DNA of 64,000 nucleotides from Pteria penguin (lineage: Eukaryota; Mollusca; Bivalvia; Pterioida; Pteriidae), in NCBI GenBank assembly GCA_035048485.1, contig CM068584.1, positions 55,801,739 through 55,865,738 on the forward strand, written 5' to 3'. The translations under genes and the position numbers were made by a program. The notes under the pieces were generated by a model. It searched no databases. It saw only the letters and a list, made by a program, of their open reading frames with translations, and was not told the DNA's origin. Numbering within the stretch: the first letter of the stretch is position 1; the number at the start of each line of letters is the position of its first letter. Shown here one piece after another: positions 56,752-64,000 of this stretch.

Positions 56752-58160
56752 AATAGATTCAACTATGTTATTTGTACTTTAAATTGAACATTAGATAGAA
56801 AAATTGATGCCCAACCCCCATATCCGTGAAATCCCGGGAATGGCTTAAATTCGTATAAATTAATCGGATAATTACTGATGAATATGTATCTTCTACATGT
56901 GACTAACTTAAGGATATCTTATACAGTTTACGAAATATCAATAATACACTGAGACATGTATTTTGATAAATTTAATGATAAAACTGGGCCATTCTAATCA
57001 CCAACACCATTAGATTTTTTTTATCTAGGTATTAAATGCATAGAATTCATTATTAATATATCAACTATGTTATTTTTACTACGCATATTTTGATGAAAAA
57101 AGGATGCCAAACTCCGTTTTCGGGAATTTCCGAGAATTGGAAAAATGCGTAAAAATGGACACGATAGTTATTTAACACCTAACAAATTTTAACCTGCGTT
57201 TGTAATATTTATTTGATACATATAATTCCTCTTCTATAAAAATATATAACTAGTTTAAGGATATCTTATATAACATACGAGATATAAATAATACACAGAG
57301 AACCCTGTATTTTGATAAATTTAATGATAAAAATGGGCCATTCTTATCACCAACACCATTAAATTTTATTTGATCTAGGTATTAAAGGCATAGAATTCAT
57401 TATTTATATATCAACTATGTTATTTTTACTTTGAATTAAGCACAAAATATGTAGCGACGCATAATCAATGAAAAATGGATGCCCAACCCCATTCCCGGGA
57501 AAATTCCGAGAATGACCGAAATTCGTATAAATTTCAGCCGCTTATAACTTCCCATGTATTTCAGTTAAATTTTATTTGAAGAAACGCATTTAATAGATTT
57601 ATTCTTCTTCTAAACGAATATGAAAATAGTTTTAGGATATCTTATATAGCATACGAGATATAGATAATACACAGAGACGTGTGACGTGATAAATTTAATG
57701 ATAAAAATGGGCCATTTTCATCACCAAAACCATTAAATTTATGTTATATAGGTATGAAATGCACAGAATTCATTATTAATATATGAACTATGTTATTTTT
57801 ACTTTAAATCGAACATCAGATTTGTAAGCTACGCATATTTGATGAAAAAGGATGCCCAACCCCGTTTTCGGGAATTTCCGAGAATTGCAAAAATGCATAA
57901 AATGTACCCGATAGTTACTTAACATCTAACAAATTTAGATTACGTTTGAAATATTTATTTGATACATATATTCCTCTTCTATAAGACTATATAACTAGTT
58001 TAACGATATCTTATATAACATACGAGATATAAATAGCCTTGTGTCGTCGTAAATTTAATGATAAAAATGAACTATTTTTATTAACAACACCATTAAATTT
58101 ATTTAATTTAGAAATAAAGGGCATAAAACTCATTATTAATGCCTCAATAATTTTATTTGT
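56740..58160. repeat. Satellite-like tandem array, unit about 350-370 bp
   Basis: The blocks AATTTAATGATAAAAATGGGCC (near 56966, 57319, 57693 and 58048), GAATTCATTATTAATATATC-AACTATGTTATTT and GGATGCCCAACCCC...GGGAATTTCCGAGAATT recur four times at intervals of about 350-375 bp. The first block pair is already present at the outer end of the inverted-repeat element, so array and element share sequence. Confidence 0.8.
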
Positions 58161-58440
58161 ACGGCCGATAGATGCGTGTTTCGGTGTTAGACAGGGACAG
58201 GGAGCACACCCCCTGGCCGATAGGTATACTAAATGCGTGTTTCGGTGCTAGACAGGGACAGGAGCACCCCCACCCCTATACCCCTCCCTCGCCTATAGGT
58301 ATGCTAGATGTGTGTTTCGTTATTACACAGGGACAGGGAGCACCCCCCACCCTCGCCGATTGGTATAACTAGATGCGTGTGTCGATGTTAGACAGGGACA
58401 GAGAGCAACCCCCACCCCACCCCTTCCCACATTTCCGTAT
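58160..58440. repeat. Tandem repeat of about 70 bp, four units
   Basis: The unit is GCCGATAGGTATRCTAGATGCGTGTTTCGGTGTTAGACAGGGACAGGGAGCAC followed by a C-rich spacer; copies lie near 58164, 58215, 58285 and 58350. It lies 130 bp upstream of the start codon of the recombinase gene, so it could be in its promoter region. Confidence 0.75.
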
Positions 58441-58564
58441 AGGTATAGCTACGTGCATGTTTCGGAGTTAGACTGGCATATAATGACATCTTTACAATCT
58501 GGATTACATATATGCGTTTACATATCTTACAGAATATCCGATTCCGAAAATTCCAAAATAGAAG

Positions 58565-61270
58565 ATGGCTGATGACGGAAAGTAAGTATGACAGACAAAG
58601 CATATCTTATTTTAAATTCATTTCTAGCATTGAGTATCACTGATATTCTAGAACAAACTTACAAATTACGAAAAAAAAAGGAAATCTTTTTATGAAGGTC
58701 AATAATCACAAAGTAACACATATATAAAATGCATGTATATATTTATATACTTATCTTAATCACTTATCACTAAGCAATATATATACTTTCACTACGCAAT
58801 ATATATACCTATATATATATATATAGATAATCGCCTAAACATGCAATCATGTACATGTTCAAAATATATTTTTTTTTTACAATTTTAGGAAACATTTTGT
58901 CATGTGCACTTATTGCCATGGCTATTAAGGCAATTACATCAAGAGCCATATTTGTCCTGTTTTGAGGGAACAGAACTTTTCCAAAGAAGAGATTCTCTCC
59001 AAGATGGAGGCTCTGATCACGGAGAAGAGATCCAGGATGATAAAGTTGGTAAGTAACATTTATGTTAAGGACGATTTGCTAAAAGAGTCGTATACTCTGG
59101 ATGAGTTTAGGGGTATTTTAGAGGATTTAGGACATGTGCTTGTGCCTGCTAGCATCTTGGATAATCGCAGCACAGCTCTACAAGCCAAGTTGTCCTTCGC
59201 CTTTGGATCCTTTTCTGAGGCCCAGAAGTCCCGTATGTCTAGGCAAGTTGGCTTGTCTAACCTGAACAGTCGTTTAGCGGCAAAGAAGAGCGTAGTATTG
59301 GAAGGAGCCATGACCGGAGCGTGCGGAACCATTGAAGAAGATGTCCGTCCATCAACATCGTGTGATGATGCTGTGGCAGGACCGTCCGGAATAAGGAGAT
59401 TAGTAAGCAAGGACTTATTTATTGCGTCAACATCGTGTGATGATGAAGCTGGCCCCTCTGGATTTCCTGGAGTACTATCCCCATGGATGCCGCTCCCTCA
59501 GTCAGAGTTCCTGAGAAGTTCCCGGATGAGGAAGTGCTGGCCCATCTGGACTCCAGGATGCAAGCTTAGAAGAAGTGGAAGGAATAGATGACGTGGATCT
59601 CAATGCCGTCATCTGTGATATTCCTACCGAAGAAGATGACTCGTACGAAAACATTCCCACTAGAGTGAAGACCAGAAAGCGAATGGTGCTGAACTCTTCA
59701 GAGGAGATTGAAAAAAAAAAACAACGTAATGGAGGACAAGACACCAGATCCCGGTCCATTTAAGAGCATCCGCACTGATGGCTCGACCATTCGACATTCG
59801 ACACCAATAAAAAAGAAACTGATGGAAATTGGCCATTATTCCGTTCCAAAAGCGTTCATGGAACTTGAGGTGCTGAAGCGATTTCATAGATACTACACAC
59901 ACACGCTGAAGAAGTCAACGACCATCACCAATAACAACATCGGGAACGTGTCCAAAGTACTTTGGTACCATCATGGACCAACAGGTGAATTTCGATTTAT
60001 TAAAGTTGACACGAGAGAGGATAGAGCAATTTTACGAATCGCGTGAGGAAATAGGCGTATGCGCGCAAACGCTTTTAAAACTAAAATAAATCTTTAACAC
60101 AGTTCTTAAGATTCTTGTTGACCCATTGGGAAAATTTACGGACCGACGAGACGGTATTTCGAACAGTCCAAATTCTGCTACAGGCCCTAAAGGATATTGC
60201 CATTGGATTCAGCGATGGTGTAAAGAAAGACAATAGACGGAAGAGAGCTGCCGGCCTAATTGACAATCCTCCTTCGATTAAGGAATTGAATCAGATAACC
60301 AGGAAGCTCTTACCCTCATTTCCACAATTTAATGGAAAAGGCGAAAAATGGTATTGATGACATGTTTCCACTGGCCAAGAAGGAAGTTACCTACATGAAT
60401 AGATTTCTATCCATACTAGTGGTGTTTACTTCCGGTGCAAGACCTGGAGTGATAGAGAACATGAAGGTGTCCGATTATCAGGCCGGCCTCCACAGTGGAG
60501 AAGTGGAGGGATACATTCAAGTGAACGTCGCGGAACATAAAACTGCAGAGAAATATGTAGCCGTGGTACAGTTGGATAAGGAAAACGCCAAACTGTTCGC
60601 TGACTATTTCGCATATGTCCGACAACCAATCGCCCAGATGACCGACAGCCAGACCGAAACCTTTTTGCTGACAATAGCGGGAGGTCCATTCCGTAAGGCG
60701 TCCGAAGGGATCGTGAAGATCCAACAGGCGGCAGGCTTTGCCAAAGTCCATCCCGCGACTGCGGCCAGGAGGTCAATCGAGCAGCATTTTTCAGCGCATT
60801 CAGGTGATGTTAGAGAAAATATTGCGCATCTGCTGGCACACAGCGAAGACATGAGGGACAAAAGATACCTTGGTACTCGAGCCATCAAGAGGGCCAGGAC
60901 GATGGCCCTTATCACCAAGGAGGCAAGGAAAGGCACCGAACCGACGGATGACATGCCACCATCTAATAGTGAGGCACCAGAAGCAAAAGAAGAAAAAGAA
61001 GAAGAAGAAACAGAAAATTTCACTCCTTCATCACCCCCAGAACTCTCTCCGGTCTCTAGAGAAACCAAGGTGGAGCGGATCGTAAATACGTTGGTTAAAG
61101 AACGAGCGCCGATCAACGCAAATACCCAGTTCCCGACAGCGAAGGAAATTAAAATACGATTCAAAGTTAAGATGGCTTATGCAACCACGATTAATGACAG
61201 ATGTAGACATTTAAAGCGCGTAACCTGTCATGATATAAATAGCAGACAAGATCCTAGCTGCGGAGGCTAA
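58565..61270 (+). pseudogene. Crypton-like tyrosine recombinase with N-terminal zinc finger (first part of a recombinase-SET gene)
   Basis: Exon 1 (58565-58581) is MADDG plus two bases and ends in a GTAAGT donor; exon 2 begins at 58889 after TTTTAG, and the codon joins in phase. A zinc finger follows (HFVMCTYCHGY-stop-GNYIKSHIC, stop TAA at 58926-58928), then a helical and Ser-rich region to 59591. Shifted frames carry on with an acidic linker (59575-59763), YYTHTLKKSTTIT (59890-59930, core-binding-like) and LQALKDIAIGFSDG (60170-60220). The catalytic domain is one frame (60332-61270): Arg in SGARPGVIENM, Lys in EHKT, VHPATAARRSIEQH, then AHS and the Tyr in DKRYLG. The set R-K-HxxR-H-Y is that of tyrosine recombinases, and all are present. 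A Lys/Glu-rich linker ends the frame. At least four shifts and one stop break the gene. Confidence 0.75.
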
Positions 61271-61913
61271 AAGGCTGCGTGTACCAGTGGAAGGAGCTTA
61301 AGGAGATGCCGAGACGAACCCTCCAATAGCAGTGCTGGAAAAATATGCAGAGGGAGCCACAGTTGAACCACATGTACTGAGAAGTCGCATGAAAAAACGG
61401 TTTCGAACACCTCACGTCAAAAAAAAGATGCCATGACCGATGAAGCCATTTTGGAACTGATTCAGTCACAGGATTGGCCTCGTGTCGTCGTCCGTGTTAC
61501 CGAAGAAAAGGGGCGAGGTGTATTTACGACTGATTGGGTAGACAGCGGTGACGTAGTCCTAGATTATCATGGAAATCTAGTCAGTAGGGCAGAGGGATTG
61601 GCCATTGAAAAACAGCATCCAGGAGAAGATGGGAATTACCTTCTATTTTTTGAACACCCTACGTCGTCAAAAAGGATGTGCATTGATGCAGAGGGACGAT
61701 GCCAATGCCATCCAGAAATGGAACAACACTTGGGCGGTTGGTAAACCACTCCTGCAGGGAACCAAATCTGAAGAAAGTTAGGAAGATTATAGATGGCATC
61801 CCTAGAGTGCTTCTAGTAGCATTAAAACGGATACCTCGCATACAGAATTGCTCTTCGATTATGGAGTTCGGAAAGGCCTCAATAATACAACGTTGGACTT
61901 TTTAACAACTTAA
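61271..61913 (+). pseudogene. KMT5A/SETD8-like SET domain following the recombinase
   Basis: The linker frame continues after 61270 (LAAEAKRLRVPVEGA, AVLEKYAEG, RSRMKKRFRTPHVKKK). With a one-base shift it then enters a SET domain: KGRGVFTTDW (SAM-binding G-x-G), DVVLDYHGNLV, GNYLLFFEH, MCIDA (61433-61690), then after a shift LGRLVNHSCREPN (the NHSC motif) and IDGIPRVLLVALKRI, and after another shift ELLFDYGVRKG with stop TAA at 61911-61913. The order and spacing match H4K20 methyltransferases of the KMT5A type, where this domain sits at the C terminus. The key motifs are present but in three frames. It may be one fusion protein with the recombinase or a second gene directly behind it. Confidence 0.75.
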
Positions 61914-61929
61914 GTAGGAATGAATGGAG

Positions 61930-62376
61930 TTACTCTGGATTGCAGAGCACCGCTGGACAAGTTACTCTGGATTGCAGAGCACAGCGTAACAAGTTACTCT
62001 GGATTGCAGAGCACCGCCTATCAACTTACTCTGGATTGCAGAGCACCGCATGACAAGTTACTCTGGATTGCAGAGTGCTGCGTATCAAGTTACTCTGGAT
62101 TGCAGAGCACCGCTGGACAAGTTACTCTGGATTGCAGAGCACCGAGTGACAAGTTACTCTGGATTGCAGAGCACCGAGTGACAAGTTACTCTGGATTGCA
62201 GAGCACCAAGTGACAAGTTACTCTGGATTGCAGAGCACAGCGTATCAAGTTACTCTGGATTGCAGAGCACCAAGTGACAAGTTTACTCTGGATTGCATAG
62301 CACCGCTCGACAAGTTACTCTGGATTGCAGAGCTCTGCGTATCAAGTTACTCTGGATTGCAGAGCACCGCGTGACC
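61930..62376. repeat. 32-bp minisatellite, 14 copies
   Basis: The unit GTTACTCTGGATTGCAGAGC is followed by a variable 12-base part such as ACCGCGTGACAA. Fourteen copies start at about 32-bp intervals, and one carries an extra T at about 62281-62284. The array begins 17 bp after the stop codon of the SET frame. It is read through by open frames, but these only translate the repeat. Units abut with no spacers, so it is not a CRISPR. Confidence 0.9.
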
Positions 62377-62383
62377 ATCCCAT

Positions 62384-63110
62384 AGGTGGGTGCCGCCCAC
62401 CATCCTTACATAGTCTGATACCTGCGCCAACACTTGGTGCCACCACAGTCCCAATGCCGGGGCTCGGAAGGTAATACTACATATCGCAAACCCCCTATAG
62501 TCCGCGGGAAGCGAAGGCTTGAGTCTACTCTCCAATTCCATGGAATTCTAAACCATCTAGTCCAGACCACCACCCCAGTAAAAAAAAATTCTTCCGATTG
62601 CACTCAAACTTGTTTTCTACACGTTTCAAGTGATTTGGAACATATTTCAGCAAAAAATAAATTTTCAAAAATTTTGCCCCAAAAATTTGAAGTCCAGAAA
62701 CCCCCCCCCCCCCCCGCCCTATAGGCCCAGAGGAAAAAAATTCTTCCGATTGCATTCAAAGTTGTTTTCTACACGTTTCAAGTCATTTGGAACATATTGC
62801 AGCAAAGAAAAAAAAACCCAAAAATTTACCCACAAATGGGTGCCGCCACCACCCTAACAAAGCCAGAGACCTGCGCCAACACTTGGTGCCGCTACAGTCC
62901 CGATGCCGGGGCCCAGGAAGGTGATACTACATATCACAGACCCCCTACTGTCCGCGGGAAGCGAAGGCTTGTTGGTGCCACCACCCTAACATAGCCTGAC
63001 ACCTGCGCCAACACTTGGTGCCGCCACAGTCCCGATACCGGGGTCCGGGAAGGTGATACTACATATCGCAGACCCCCTATAGTCCGCGGGAAGCGAAGGC
63101 TTGAGTCTAC
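62384..63110. repeat. Mosaic of two repeated units
   Basis: Unit A (GTGCCGCC...CTGCGCCAACACTTGGTG...GGGAAGGTGATACTACATATC...CCGCGGGAAGCGAAGGCTTG, about 130 bp) occurs three times (about 62389-62520, 62839-62971 and 62974-63103). Unit B (AAAAATTCTTCCGATTGCA...TTGTTTTCTACACGTTTCAAG...GGAACATAT) occurs twice (about 62582-62700 and 62734-62830). Overlapping frames on both strands repeat the same peptides, so they are not genes. Confidence 0.85.
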
Positions 63111-63116
63111 TCTACA

Positions 63117-63160
63117 ATTCCATGGAATTGGAGAGTAAATACTCTCGAATTCCATGGAAT
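63117..63160. repeat. 21-bp inverted repeat hairpin with ATTCCATGGAAT ends
   Basis: The arm 63117-63137 pairs with 63140-63160 with a single mismatch and a 2-base loop. ATTCCATGGAATTC is itself a palindrome and also occurs at 62536. It marks the right end of the mosaic repeat. Confidence 0.65.
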
Positions 63161-63614
63161 CGAGGAGCGGGACAAGCTCCGGAGGGCTTATGTGAAAAGA
63201 TAGTGTCCGATTTCACTTAAAAGAAACTTGTATCATCAAACATTTACACTTTATACAAATAGTGTTTTGCTTAGATTGACTGCCTGGTGTATTACACCGT
63301 CAATTTCCTGTAAATACCACATTTGATCACTAAATTAACTAATCATATTGCAGTACCAAACACAGTAAATTATATTTACGAGTCCTAACACGATTACTGA
63401 TGCAGTCATTCTAAAATTATTATTTTAAATCTCCAAATAAAATAAAAGGGAAACTCCAATTATATTCCGTACTGTAAGTTTACTTGGAGTTTAATGTCAA
63501 TAATTCTTTTACATATAATTTCATATTAAATTTGAATTTTATGTTAAACTTCAAGTATATAAAAGTTTAGTGAAGTATAATTTTCATTTTTTTGTTTTGT
63601 TTTTTTTCATGCAG
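63161..63614. other. AT-rich stretch, probably intron of a gene with the exon at 63615
   Basis: No coding frame. It ends in a T-rich tract with TTTTTTTCATGCAG at 63601-63614, a strong acceptor. Confidence 0.4.
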
Positions 63615-63698
63615 TGCATAAATGAAGGAAAGGCATTCATAATCCTACGTTATGTAACCCTCCAAGACGGCACCATAAAGATTGGTCAAAACTCAGTG
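63615..63698 (+). CDS. Internal exon of an unrecognised gene
   Basis: The exon is 84 bp (28 whole codons) between a strong acceptor (T tract, CATGCAG) and the donor GTGAGT at 63699. It reads CINEGKAFIILRYVTLQDG followed by TIKIGQNSV, a beta-strand-like pattern with no stop. The family is not recognised. It could belong to a host gene that continues to the right, or be an exon of another transposon gene. Confidence 0.4.
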
Positions 63699-64000
63699 GT
63701 GAGTGTTCTTGTGTTATATTATCACTTTTTAAAAGCATAATACTACATCTCATTTATAAACACAGGAGAAGGAAAGACTTCCTAGGCCAAAGTTAAATAT
63801 TCCGCAAATTCTGATTCCAGCAGCTAACAGGTCCATTAATGACTCTTCTTGATACAAGATAAGTTATGTATAGTTTCCCTTCTCCATAATACATCATACG
63901 CCATGTTAAGGGAACATCTTTTAGCCATTGTAATTTAATCTTTCAATGCAATGGCAGGCCTATTATTGCGTATTGTGTCGGTAATGACGTGGGACTTAGA
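63699..64000. other. Right edge, no gene recognised
   Basis: AT-rich sequence after the donor at 63699, consistent with intron. No further exon seen before the edge. Confidence 0.4.

Noticed and set aside
60416..61164. Minus-strand frames of 111-186 codons over the recombinase
   Set aside because: They are antisense shadows of the recombinase frame, which carries the conserved catalytic motifs.
61920..62213. 97-codon open frame after the SET domain
   Set aside because: It is the translation of the 32-bp minisatellite and shifts frame every unit.
61930..62376. CRISPR-like array
   Set aside because: Units are contiguous with only a short semi-conserved part, no unique spacers, no cas genes, and the genome is eukaryotic.

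Overview
This is a eukaryotic, AT-rich, intron-containing window. It is almost certainly from a marine invertebrate and most likely a bivalve mollusc. The evidence is spliceosomal GT-AG introns, THAP/P-element, DIRS-type, Crypton-like, hAT and protein-primed PolB families typical of such genomes, a tRNA-headed SINE, and a repeat opening with ACAAGAGGCCC and closing with a GCTCAGGTGAGC hairpin that I associate with bivalves. The species call is inference. I see no bacterial operons, rRNA, functional tRNA or CRISPR. One 500-N assembly gap sits at 40666-41165.

The window is a graveyard of mobile elements with very little host coding sequence. Left part: a partial unrecognised CDS at the edge (3-341); a hAT-like element (3506-6450) with an OTU-like exon at one end and a hAT dimerisation domain at the other, carrying a nested foldback element and a SINE; a minus-strand family-B DNA polymerase pseudogene (about 9.5-12.4 kb) truncated by a LINE (8.64-9.48 kb); a minus-strand DIRS-like remnant (15.3-18.05 kb: SGNH hydrolase-like ORF, zinc-knuckle gag, start of RT); CRE-motif-rich repeats (19.2-20.1 kb); and a LINE fragment repeated three times in tandem (20.6-22.0 kb).

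Centre: the best-preserved element is a 9.46-kb P-element-like transposon (22790-32245). Its 30-bp terminal inverted repeats match at 29 of 30 positions and it has 28-bp subterminal inverted repeats. It carries a 12-exon THAP-domain transposase gene on + and a second convergent gene on -. Its right end abuts directly an open reading frame of a Crypton-like tyrosine-recombinase pseudogene (32246-33720). Next come a ZBED-type hAT pseudogene (38.3-40.4 kb) and two copies, in opposite orientation, of a large transposase-like family that I cannot name (41.2-42.2 kb on +, 45.6-48.5 kb on -, with exon-like pieces up to 52.8 kb).

Right part: a minus-strand LTR-retrotransposon remnant in which protease is joined directly to integrase (53.7-54.9 kb); a 1.8-kb inverted-repeat element holding a nested 1.05-kb MITE with perfect 20-bp ends; satellite-like arrays (56.7-58.4 kb); and then the most unusual locus, a + strand gene (58565-61913) that begins with a zinc finger, continues into a Crypton-like tyrosine recombinase and runs into a KMT5A/SETD8-like SET domain. 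A 32-bp minisatellite (14 copies) and a mosaic repeat follow it. A small, clean exon at 63615-63698 suggests another gene begins or continues beyond the right edge.

Almost every transposon gene carries frameshifts or stops, so most are given as pseudogenes. Some single-base shifts lie in homopolymers and may be sequencing errors.
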